From Paraprevotella sp. (GTDB taxonomy: Bacteria > Bacteroidota > Bacteroidia > Bacteroidales > Bacteroidaceae), in assembly GCA_017425765.1 (NCBI GenBank), contig JAFOXE010000080.1:1-12175 (forward strand): 12,175 nt of DNA, read 5' to 3'. The position numbers and the translations under genes were made by a program. A model generated the notes under the pieces. That model was given only the letters and a program-made list of their open reading frames with translations. It was not told the DNA's origin and made no database searches. Positions 6,355 to 12,175 of the stretch are shown here, in pieces. Position 1 is the first letter of the stretch. Each line of letters starts with the position of its first letter.

Positions 6355-7125
6355 CTACAATACTTCATTGCGTAGGTGCATTAAATGTACGGCCACCAAG
6401 GCTGCGGTTTCAGTTCGCATTCTACTCTTTCCCAAACTTACAGAACGAAAACCATTAGCCAAGGCCAAACGTACTTCTTCCACACTAAAATCACCCTCCG
6501 GGCCAATCATGACCAAAGCATCCTCGCCCGGTGTTAAAAGATCCCAAAGCAGAGGTGTTCCACGCCCCATTCTCTTCTCTACTTCATCGCACGGTAGCTC
6601 TTCACCATTTATATCGGCTTCATCGTAACAATGAGCGATGAATTTTTGTCCAGAGAAAGTTCGTTTCACAAATTTCTTCACATCTTCCAATTCGTTCAAG
6701 ATGGGTTTTGCCGACTTATGGCTCTGCTTCATGGCAGATACAAGGATCTTATCTATGCGATCTGTTTTCACCACCTTACGCTCGGAAAATCTACATTCCA
6801 AAAAAGAAAGTTCGTCAAAACCTATCTCCGTGGCCTTTTCGGCAAACCATTCTATCCGGTCGATGTTTTTAGTGGGTGCCACCGCTAAATGCAAATGCCC
6901 CAACCATTCACGCGGTTGTTTCTGTTCGTCAAGGATACGATACATACAGCGTTTATTGGTTGCCGTGGTTATCTCGGCTCGATAAAAGGTACCACATCCA
7001 TCCATCAAGTTAATTTCATCTCCCTCTGACAATCTGAGCACACGCAAGCAATGCGCTGCCTCTTCCGTAGGTAGTTCATTGCCGGTCTTAGCATCGGGCA
7101 CATAAAAATATCGAGTTTCTTTCAT
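6355..7125 (-). CDS. rsmE: 16S rRNA (uracil-1498-N3)-methyltransferase RsmE
   Basis: RsmE methylates N3 of U1498 in the decoding centre of 16S rRNA using S-adenosylmethionine. The protein has 256 residues, normal for the family. An N-terminal PUA-like RNA-binding part includes HCLRVLRL (25-32). The SPOUT domain carries the knot motifs MIGPEGDFS (206-214) and LGKSRMRTETAA (231-242), which form the cofactor pocket. The ATG at 7125 lies one base after the stop of the BFN-UVR gene, so translation is probably coupled. A longer frame reaching back to 7173 would overlap that gene and add residues unlike RsmE, so it is rejected. Ninety bases separate its stop from the kinase gene. Confidence 0.95.
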   Translation of the reverse strand: MKETRYFYVPDAKTGNELPTEEAAHCLRVLRLSEGDEINLMDGCGTFYRAEITTATNKRCMYRILDEQKQPREWLGHLHLAVAPTKNIDRIEWFAEKATEIGFDELSFLECRFSERKVVKTDRIDKILVSAMKQSHKSAKPILNELEDVKKFVKRTFSGQKFIAHCYDEADINGEELPCDEVEKRMGRGTPLLWDLLTPGEDALVMIGPEGDFSVEEVRLALANGFRSVSLGKSRMRTETAALVAVHLMHLRNEVL

Positions 7126-7126
7126 G

Positions 7127-7690
7127 CTATTTTCGTCGTTCCAACTCGTCGCGTAATTGCGATGCAAGTTCATAGTTTTCTTCTTTTATAGCTTGCTCCA
7201 TAGCCGTTTGAATAGCTTCGGTACTAACTGAATTTACGGGCATAGAATAGGAGTCGGCACTCGTTCTACGCATATATTGGCGTTCCAGCAAATCGTTGTC
7301 GATGCGGATGGGACACCTAAACGTATAGGCTAACAACAACCCTTCCGACGCCCGACAATTGCGTACTACACGAACCATACCTTCCTGCTCAAACAACAAG
7401 TGGCAATAGGTTACACCGCCTTGCACCGCACAAATACGCACCTCAAGCATGCGAAGATGACAGGTTCCAAACACTGATAACATGATATCGGGCATGGTGA
7501 GTTTTGCCGAAGGGGGTGTAAGGTTGCCCATCTTCAACATTAGGCTATGCGCTGTATATTGGTCCATCAGTACAGGCATGATGCGCGTACCCTCATCCTC
7601 ACGCAAGATAGCCATATAGGCCTCCCCGTTTCGGGTACACTTAGTTACATCGGTAACACGCAGAACACACAAATTCTCGTTAAAGTACAT
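7127..7690 (-). CDS. Bifunctional-nuclease (BFN/DUF151) domain protein with UVR motif
   Basis: The protein has 187 residues. Residues 1-135 match the BFN/DUF151 family, named after a plant protein with RNase and DNase activity. Visible hallmarks are the V-T-D-V start, the R-I-M-P-V-L-M strand (36-42) and the conserved R-A-S-E-G-L-L-L-A segment (113-121), where the usual form is S-D-A-(I/L)-A-L-A. The C-terminal 30 residues form a UvrB/UvrC motif, with A-I-K-E-E-N-Y-E-L-A-S-Q-L-R-D-E-L as a two-helix interaction module. This BFN-UVR combination is common in Bacteroidetes, but its substrate is unknown. The start lies 4 nt after the transporter stop and the end is 1 nt before rsmE, so the three genes form one operon. 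A nucleic-acid role would fit with rsmE, but the link to nucleoside uptake is unexplained. Confidence 0.85.
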   Translation of the reverse strand: MYFNENLCVLRVTDVTKCTRNGEAYMAILREDEGTRIMPVLMDQYTAHSLMLKMGNLTPPSAKLTMPDIMLSVFGTCHLRMLEVRICAVQGGVTYCHLLFEQEGMVRVVRNCRASEGLLLAYTFRCPIRIDNDLLERQYMRRTSADSYSMPVNSVSTEAIQTAMEQAIKEENYELASQLRDELERRK

Positions 7691-7694
7691 AGAC

Positions 7695-8978
7695 TTATCC
7701 TATTTTACGCACCTCAGGGGTATGCCTGTAACGGAAGAACACGGCGAACAATATGGTCATTACCAATGCATAACCGGCAAATATATACCAACAAGTGTTC
7801 CATCCGTCAATCACTTGCTCGCCCGCCACATCAGAGCCTAAACTATATACATATTTGTTGACTACCACTTGTGCCAACAGAGCACCCAAGGTAGAACCAA
7901 ACCCATTGGTCATCATCATAAAGAGTCCTTGTGCACTGCTTCGCATGCTTACATCGGTTTCTTTATCTACAAACAACGAGCCTGATATGTTAAAGAAGTC
8001 GAAAGCCACGCCGTAAACCAACATAGAAAGTACAAACATCCACACGCCCGTGCCGGGATTGCCCACTGCGAAGAATCCGAAACGAAGCATCCAGGCCACA
8101 AAGGCTATGAGCATTACGCGCTTTATTCCAAACTTGCTCAAGAAGAACGGAATAAGAAGGATGCATAAAGTCTCACTGACTTGCGATAAGGAAATAAGAA
8201 TATTGGCATGTTGTACCCCAAAGGTTGATGCATATTCCTTTATTTCGCCAAAGGCTGTGATAAATGGGTTTGCATAACTATTTGTTACTTGCAAGCACAT
8301 GCCCAAGCACATAGAGAAAATGAAAAAGATAGCCATACGACGCTGACGGAACAAGCTAAACGCACGCAACCCCAATGTGTCGGCAAGGCTTTTTTTATCG
8401 GTGCTCTGCGAAACGGGACAAGCCGGCAATGTAAGCGAATAACCAGCAAGCAATATACTCAACAATCCGGACACCGCAAACTGACCCGGTGTTTGTTGCA
8501 GTCCAAGTAAGTCGGTCGCCCACATGCAACAAATAAATCCTATTGTACCCCATACACGGATGGGAGGAAAGGCTTTAACAGTGTCGATACCGGCCGAATC
8601 CAATGCCGAATAAGCCACCGAATTAACCAAAGCAATCGTGGGCATAAAAAAAGCAACACTTAGCGTATAGAGCGTGAACAGAATGCTGAAGTCTACCGAT
8701 GCACCTGCGGTATAGCCATAATAAGACGCTGACAGCATGAACATTCCGGCCAAGAAATGGCACAATCCGAACACTCGTTGGCCTTGCATCCAACGATCGG
8801 CGATAATACCCACCAATGCGGGCATAAAGAGGGAAACAAAACCTTGAACCGAGTAGAACAATCCTATACTGCCGGCCAAGCCCACATTAACAAGATAACT
8901 TGACATTGAAGTCAAATAAGCGCCCCATACTGCGAACTCCAAATAGTTCATGATGGTTAAGCGTACTTTCAAATTCAT
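7695..8978 (-). CDS. nupG: NupG-family nucleoside:H+ symporter (MFS)
   Basis: This 427-residue inner-membrane transporter has about 12 hydrophobic helices. It aligns well from the first residue with the NupG/XapB family: MNLKVRLTIMNYLEFAVWG at the start, MPALVGIIADRW (52-63), FMPTIALVNSVAY (111-123) and the family signature FPPIRVWGTIGF (137-148). NupG proteins import purine and pyrimidine nucleosides with protons; the exact range here cannot be told. It is the first gene of the operon with BFN-UVR and rsmE, four bases before the next start. A TAAATTTG -7 box at 9028-9035 is the probable promoter. Upstream regulation may involve the 23-bp-spaced dyads at 9134-9218. Confidence 0.88.
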   Translation of the reverse strand: MNLKVRLTIMNYLEFAVWGAYLTSMSSYLVNVGLAGSIGLFYSVQGFVSLFMPALVGIIADRWMQGQRVFGLCHFLAGMFMLSASYYGYTAGASVDFSILFTLYTLSVAFFMPTIALVNSVAYSALDSAGIDTVKAFPPIRVWGTIGFICCMWATDLLGLQQTPGQFAVSGLLSILLAGYSLTLPACPVSQSTDKKSLADTLGLRAFSLFRQRRMAIFFIFSMCLGMCLQVTNSYANPFITAFGEIKEYASTFGVQHANILISLSQVSETLCILLIPFFLSKFGIKRVMLIAFVAWMLRFGFFAVGNPGTGVWMFVLSMLVYGVAFDFFNISGSLFVDKETDVSMRSSAQGLFMMMTNGFGSTLGALLAQVVVNKYVYSLGSDVAGEQVIDGWNTCWYIFAGYALVMTILFAVFFRYRHTPEVRKIG

Positions 8979-9027
8979 TTGATTTATCGTTTTAAGAGGT
9001 TTATACTTGCTTATATGTACAACAATG

Positions 9028-9035
9028 CAAATTTA
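9028..9035 (-). promoter_or_regulatory. Probable nupG operon promoter -7 box (TAAATTTG)
   Basis: The minus strand reads TAAATTTG, an exact TAnnTTTG match, 50 bp before the nupG ATG. Transcription would start near 9021 with a leader of about 43 nt, similar to guaA. No good -33 TTTG lies at the expected distance, so activator help is plausible. Confidence 0.45.
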
Positions 9036-9133
9036 GAAAACTTTTTTGAGCAAGCATCTCTTTACGATAACTTTTAGGATACTTTTTGTGCAGAATTCCG
9101 TCAATATTAAACACAACGCAATCCTAAGCAAAA

Positions 9134-9218
9134 ACACACGAGCATGTGATGCCCTATTACATGAGCATGTAACAAGCATCTACACCACGGTGTAGTTACC
9201 CTTTACACGAAGGTGTGT
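9134..9218. repeat. Array of four dyads at an exact 23-bp period
   Basis: Four inverted repeats with 7-bp half-sites and a 2-bp centre are centred at 9141.5, 9164.5, 9187.5 and 9210.5, each exactly 23 bp apart. The two inner ones are perfect: TTACATG-AG-CATGTAA and CTACACC-AC-GGTGTAG. The outer ones are diverged: ACACACG-AG-CATGTGA pairs at 5 of 7 positions, and TTACACG-AA-GGTGTGT at 4 plus one wobble. Between the inner units the arm bases change together (ATG/CAT against ACC/GGT), so the symmetry is kept while the sequence shifts. The 7-bp linkers share no sequence. The flanks decay at 9118 and 9233. The array lies 100-190 bp upstream of the nupG promoter. It could be a set of binding sites or a string of RNA hairpins; I do not recognise a named family. 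Confidence 0.65.
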
Positions 9219-9301
9219 TTTTAAGAACACGCACACGTAAAATCTACTCCGCTAAAATATCAACGGAAATGCACCTAAATCGAGGATATAAAATAAGATG
9301 G

Positions 9302-9380
9302 GGCGGGATAAAAAAAAGAAGGTTGTCATCACGACAACCAATCTTTACGTTAACCTTAAATCTAATACCATGAAAAACAC
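9302..9380 (-). ncRNA. Candidate small RNA (or attenuated leader) with own promoter and terminator
   Basis: On the minus strand a good promoter (9385-9414) would start transcription near 9380, and a strong intrinsic terminator ends it near 9303, giving a 75-80 nt RNA. The transcript includes a tiny open frame at 9372-9346, ATG GTA TTA GAT TTA AGG TTA ACG TAA, encoding MVLDLRLT with three leucines. The segment AAGGTT within it could also pair with AACCTT in the terminator, an alternative fold that would compete with termination. The layout, promoter to terminator with no gene inside, matches that described for Bacteroidales non-coding RNAs such as the Bacteroidales-1 motif, but I cannot confirm membership. 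It could also be an attenuated leader for nupG, 320 bp downstream. Confidence 0.6.
9310..9340 (-). terminator. Intrinsic terminator of the small RNA
   Basis: On the minus strand GGTTGTC-GTGAT-GACAACC forms a 7-bp stem with a 5-nt loop, followed by TTC and seven to eight U residues. It reads only in the minus direction and lies about 40-70 nt downstream of the small-RNA start. Confidence 0.82.
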
Positions 9381-9384
9381 GATG

Positions 9385-9414
9385 CAAAGGTAGCTCTTTT
9401 TATATCATTAGCAA
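9385..9414 (-). promoter_or_regulatory. Promoter of the small RNA (TTG-19-TACCTTTG)
   Basis: The minus strand has TACCTTTG at 9392-9385, with TTG exactly 19 bases upstream at 9414-9412. This is one of the two best promoter matches in the window. It directs transcription toward the terminator at 9310-9340. Confidence 0.65.
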
Positions 9415-9457
9415 GCGAATTCCATATAAAAACACAATTTATACACATTCTTTAACT

Positions 9458-9484
9458 AAAAAGAATGCAATCGCATTGCTTTTT
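9458..9484. terminator. Bidirectional-type hairpin after the RlmI gene
   Basis: AAAAAG-AATGC pairs with GCATT-G-CTTTTT: 11 base pairs with one bulged base and a 4-nt loop. Either strand ends in a U-run. It lies about 85 nt downstream of the methyltransferase stop and probably ends the DUF5063/exonuclease/RlmI operon. Confidence 0.6.
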
Positions 9485-9568
9485 AACACTTACACTCGGG
9501 CTTATCTATAATAAAAGACGATTTCACCTCTTTTTTATTAAGATACAAACTCGTCTTCAATTATATAT

Positions 9569-10750
9569 TTATTCTACATACAACACCAATCCTTTTAGGT
9601 ATTCGCCTTCTGGATGATAAATATTTATTGGGTGGTCGGCAGGCTGATGCAGCTGATGCAAAATGCGTACACGACGGCCACTCTGTGCCGCAGCTGTAAA
9701 TACGGCCATACGGAAGTTATCTTTTGTAACCACCTGCGAACAACTGAACGTAAATAATATTCCACCGGGCTGAATCTTTTCAAAGGCCTTAGCATTCAAA
9801 CGGGTATATCCTTTTAAGGCATGTCGTAAAGCATCCCTATGCTTAGCAAACGCCGGAGGATCAAGAATAATCAAATCGTAGCGATCGCCCATGTCATCAA
9901 GGTATTTGAAAGCATCTTCTGCAAAGGCTTGATGACGCTTATCACCGGGAAAATTTAACTCGATGTTTTGATTTACCAACTCTACCGCCTTGGCTGAGCT
10001 ATCCACTGAGTGCACCAACTTGGCACCGCCACGCATAGCATACACACTGAAGCCACCGGTATAGCAGAACATATTGAGTACAGAACGATTCTTGGAATAT
10101 TGCTCCAAAAGACTTCTGTTATCACGTTGATCGACAAAAAATCCGGTCTTCTGTCCTTTCAACCAATCTATATAGAATTTCAATCCATTCTCGGTTGCCT
10201 GATTATCAGGTGCACCACCACGAATAAATCCATTTTCTTGTCCTAAACCGGCTTTGAACGGCAAAGTGGTTTCACTCTTATAATATATATTCTGTATAAC
10301 ACCGTTGGTTACTTTCAACAAGGCGTCAGCAATATGTTCACGCTCCACGTGCATACCCACGCTATGTGCCTGCATCACTGCCGTTTTACCATAAACATCG
10401 ATAATCAAACCCGGCAAATGATCGCCTTCTCCATGTACCAAACGGAAAGTATCGTTCTGCGGGTTCTCAGCCACACCAATAGCGCATCGCATAGTATAGG
10501 CAGCGGACAAAGCCTGTTCCCAAAAGCAAGCATCAATAGATATATCCTCAAACGAAAGTACACGCACCGCGATGGAACCGATCTGCCAATGCCCAACAGC
10601 CACAAAACGCTCCTCGCTGTCCAACACGCGCACCACCTCACCCTCTTCAGGCTCACCTTCAATATGATGCACTGCGCCCGAGAACACCCAGGGATGAAAA
10701 CGCTTCAAACTTTCGTCTTTACCTTTACGTAAAATTAGATTCTTGTACAT
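9569..10750 (-). CDS. rlmI: RlmI-like 23S rRNA (cytosine-5)-methyltransferase
   Basis: Enzymes of this family place a 5-methyl group on a cytosine of 23S rRNA (C1962 in E. coli), using S-adenosylmethionine. The 393-residue length is normal. An N-terminal PUA-type RNA-binding domain (about 1-80) opens with HPWVFSGAV. A middle domain follows, then the Rossmann methyltransferase domain: KTGFFVDQRDNR (201-212), cofactor loop VLNMFCYTGGFS (224-235), ILDPPAF (295-301) and TFSCS with the likely catalytic Cys337. It is the last gene of the operon, 32 bases after the exonuclease stop. RlmI-type proteins differ in target between lineages, so the exact nucleotide is inferred from homology only. Confidence 0.88.
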   Translation of the reverse strand: MYKNLILRKGKDESLKRFHPWVFSGAVHHIEGEPEEGEVVRVLDSEERFVAVGHWQIGSIAVRVLSFEDISIDACFWEQALSAAYTMRCAIGVAENPQNDTFRLVHGEGDHLPGLIIDVYGKTAVMQAHSVGMHVEREHIADALLKVTNGVIQNIYYKSETTLPFKAGLGQENGFIRGGAPDNQATENGLKFYIDWLKGQKTGFFVDQRDNRSLLEQYSKNRSVLNMFCYTGGFSVYAMRGGAKLVHSVDSSAKAVELVNQNIELNFPGDKRHQAFAEDAFKYLDDMGDRYDLIILDPPAFAKHRDALRHALKGYTRLNAKAFEKIQPGGILFTFSCSQVVTKDNFRMAVFTAAAQSGRRVRILHQLHQPADHPINIYHPEGEYLKGLVLYVE

Positions 10751-10782
10751 GACCTTATCTTATTCTGCTGATTTCATTTAAC

Positions 10783-11418
10783 TTATATTTGCTCTGCAAT
10801 AGGTTCGGGTAGCACTTGTAACTCATAATCGCCCGAATTAAGCAAACTCTCAATTTCCTCGTGCAAGCGCAAGCATGCCCAAGCATCGGTGGCCGCATAT
10901 AGCTTTTGCCCATCTGATAGCACGTCTGCCTCCCAATTACTCAATCGTTGACCTTTTGATATTTTCCGACCAAACACATTGGCATATATCTTCTGCAAAC
11001 TTTGATCTTCTATACCCAATTGTTTCACGACTTCTTGTAATTCCACAAAACTGTTGGGTACAAAATCGGCACGCTTTCGCAACAAAGCCAAGTCGTCACG
11101 AAGCGACAGACCAATTTTACACACATCCTTGTGCTCCAACAAACGCACCAAAGAAGGTGTCAGACCGGTACGATCTAAACGGAACAAAAAACATGTGTCA
11201 GAAGTGGATATCTGAAGTAAAGCAACCTTGTTCTGTGCCCCACGACGGAACGATGGACGTGTCTCAGTATCAACCCCTAAACGTGAAAAAGTGAGTAAAT
11301 AATCAACTGCCTTATCCACCTCCATCTCAGACTGGACCACTATAATTCTCCCCTCAAACACTCCACGAGGAAGTTCGGGTATTTTGCTTTTATCATATTT
11401 GTTTACAAGTACTTTCAT
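10783..11418 (-). CDS. 3'-5' exonuclease of the DEDDy (RNase D/WRN-like) family
   Basis: The protein has 211 residues and is essentially one exonuclease domain. Exo I is GVDTET (Asp50, Glu52), Exo II is KIGLSLRDDLALL (Asp108/109), and Exo III is YAATDAWACLRLH (Tyr174, Asp178). These are the metal-binding and catalytic residues of DEDDy nucleases, all present. The HRDC domains of true RNase D are missing, so it is a short single-domain form like those widespread in Bacteroidetes. Whether it trims RNA or DNA cannot be told; its place between DUF5063 and an rRNA methyltransferase leans toward RNA. The ATG at 11418 lies 43 nt after the DUF5063 stop, consistent with one operon. Confidence 0.9.
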   Translation of the reverse strand: MKVLVNKYDKSKIPELPRGVFEGRIIVVQSEMEVDKAVDYLLTFSRLGVDTETRPSFRRGAQNKVALLQISTSDTCFLFRLDRTGLTPSLVRLLEHKDVCKIGLSLRDDLALLRKRADFVPNSFVELQEVVKQLGIEDQSLQKIYANVFGRKISKGQRLSNWEADVLSDGQKLYAATDAWACLRLHEEIESLLNSGDYELQVLPEPIAEQI

Positions 11419-11461
11419 CTGTCCCTAAGCGAACATCAGTTCCTCTTTTACGCTTCGATTA

Positions 11462-12019
11462 CTACATATCATCGTAATCCATCCCATTGGCTGCATAACG
11501 CACACGGTGTAGTACACGCAAGGTGTCGACAATACGCTCGCCCCAATACAACTCAAAACTATCCACCACAGTCCAAAGAGCTTCACGCATAATACTCTCT
11601 ACCCCATTCTTGTAGGTGCCTACAAAATTGCGAACGGCTTGATATACATCAGCCATGTTCTCGGAAATGGTTTGCAATCTGGTTTCATCAGTCTGCATCA
11701 TGCCGATACCCGACAACTCTAAAAATTCATCATCGGCTTCCATGATACTAGCCACAGTAGCACGTATCCACTCATAATCTGCCTCCGAAACCAACTCCTC
11801 CGGATAGCAGTCATCGTCTGTTTCTACCTTCGGCAACAAGGTAGCCTTAAGATAAAGAAAGGGTAACAACTTCAATAAAGTGCCCACAAATTCTTCGCGT
11901 GGTCGTCCTTCCGATTGCTCCAAATAAGCACAAAATTCGGCTGCAACAGTCACAAATTCTACTACATCTCGAGAGTAGACTATATCATTTTGTACATTCT
12001 TCATAATAGTGGCGAGCAT
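11462..12019 (-). CDS. DUF5063-type protein of unknown function
   Basis: This acidic, mostly helical protein has 185 residues from the ATG at 12019, or 180 from the in-frame ATG at 12004. The downstream start leaves a more normal leader from the predicted promoter (about 30 nt). It has no signal peptide, membrane segment or recognisable catalytic motif. Stretches such as FVTVAAEFCAYLEQ, LLKLLPFLYLKATLLP and DSFELYWGERIVDTLRVLHRVRY resemble the DUF5063 family of Bacteroidetes. It opens an operon with a 3'-5' exonuclease and an rRNA methyltransferase, so an RNA-related accessory role is a possible reading. The family name is from memory of its features and not verified. Confidence 0.7.
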   Translation of the reverse strand: MLATIMKNVQNDIVYSRDVVEFVTVAAEFCAYLEQSEGRPREEFVGTLLKLLPFLYLKATLLPKVETDDDCYPEELVSEADYEWIRATVASIMEADDEFLELSGIGMMQTDETRLQTISENMADVYQAVRNFVGTYKNGVESIMREALWTVVDSFELYWGERIVDTLRVLHRVRYAANGMDYDDM

Positions 12020-12039
12020 GTGCTCATTATTTTGAACTG

Positions 12040-12047
12040 CAAAACTA
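12040..12047 (-). promoter_or_regulatory. -7 box of the DUF5063 operon (TAGTTTTG)
   Basis: The minus strand reads TAGTTTTG, an exact TAnnTTTG match. It predicts a start near 12033, upstream of both candidate ATGs. No clear -33 TTTG is seen. It sits back-to-back with the plus-strand box at 12091-12098. Confidence 0.45.
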
Positions 12048-12090
12048 CAATTTTTATCTCAAAAAAATAGAAAAGTTGGCGATTTTCCTT

Positions 12091-12098
12091 TAATTTTG
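12091..12098 (+). promoter_or_regulatory. -7 box of the divergent plus-strand gene (TAATTTTG)
   Basis: TAATTTTG matches TAnnTTTG exactly. The transcript would start near 12105 and reach the ATG at 12126 after about 20 nt. The -33 region is unclear. Confidence 0.45.
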
Positions 12099-12125
12099 CA
12101 ATCGTATACCTAAAACCATTATATA

Positions 12126-12175
12126 ATGAGTACTAAGAAAGAAGCCGAACAAAGTTCAAAGACCGAGAAGAAGGC
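12126..12175 (+). CDS. Start of a plus-strand gene, cut by the window edge
   Basis: The ATG at 12126 opens a frame of 16 codons, MSTKKEAEQSSKTEKK, to the end of the window. The N-terminus is lysine- and glutamate-rich and probably disordered. It is too short to identify. It is the only plus-strand gene here and is divergent from the DUF5063 operon. Confidence 0.55.
   Translation, partial: MSTKKEAEQSSKTEKK

Larger units (their letters stand above)
8979..9568. other. 590-bp gene-free region between nupG and the RlmI gene
   Basis: No protein gene is supported here. From right to left it holds the terminator-like hairpin of the upstream operon (9458-9484), a small-RNA-like unit (9302-9380) with its own promoter (9385-9414), the 23-bp-period dyad array (9134-9218) and the nupG promoter (9028-9035). 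Between 9227 and 9300 and between 9036 and 9133 I see only AT-rich sequence. The only short plus-strand frame at the RNA unit, MKNTMQR, is not credible as a gene. Confidence 0.7.

Noticed and set aside
7126..7173. Longer RsmE start at 7173
   Set aside because: The added residues come from the out-of-frame end of the BFN-UVR gene and do not resemble RsmE. The ATG at 7125 gives the usual N-terminus.
9134..9218. CRISPR array
   Set aside because: The units are not identical, linkers are only 7 bp, and no cas genes are near. It fits a dyad array better.
9374..9391. Plus-strand mini-gene MKNTMQR
   Set aside because: It is seven codons on the opposite strand of the small-RNA promoter with no supporting signal.
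10405..10662. An 85-codon minus-strand frame inside the RlmI gene
   Set aside because: It is a shifted frame within a well-conserved gene and has no plausible start signal.

Overview
The window looks like chromosome from a Bacteroidales bacterium (Bacteroides/Prevotella-like). Start codons mostly lack strong Shine-Dalgarno sequences. Several upstream regions carry the Bacteroidetes-type -7 box TAnnTTTG. The gene families (BFN-UVR nuclease, kinase-RapZ fusion, DUF5063, Bacteroidetes-type tyrosine recombinase) also fit. Almost every gene is on the minus strand, so the window reads from right to left; only the gene cut by the right edge is on the plus strand.

Right part (about 12.1 to 9.45 kb): a divergent promoter region separates a truncated plus-strand gene from a minus-strand operon. 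That operon holds a DUF5063 protein, a DEDDy 3'-5' exonuclease and an RlmI-type 23S rRNA methyltransferase, and is closed by a hairpin terminator. Next comes a 590-bp gene-free stretch (8979-9568). It holds a complete small-RNA-like unit (promoter, about 75-80 nt transcript, strong terminator) and an array of four short dyads spaced exactly 23 bp apart.

Middle (8.98 to 3.87 kb): a tightly packed run of a NupG-type nucleoside transporter, a BFN-UVR protein and RsmE, with gaps of 4 and 1 nt. After 90 bp follow a kinase fused to a RapZ C-terminal domain and a MurU-like nucleotidyltransferase, 12 nt apart, closed by a strong terminator. The last two resemble the AmgK/MurU amino-sugar salvage route, with a RapZ-type amino-sugar-sensing module built into the kinase.

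Left-middle (3.83 to 2.36 kb): a GMP synthase gene with its own promoter and two hairpins behind it. Its synthetase half looks intact, but the glutamine amidotransferase domain is shortened and lacks the catalytic cysteine and the His/Glu segment. It is therefore probably ammonia-dependent or needs a partner subunit.

Left (1 to about 2.34 kb): the end of an integrated mobile element lying directly downstream of guaA, a known integration hotspot. It carries a tyrosine recombinase, a 66-residue protein with three 17-residue NUMOD3-like repeats, and the start of a replication-initiator-like gene that leaves the window. The integrase promoter is overlapped by a palindrome and flanked by direct repeats that look like recombinase or regulator binding sites.
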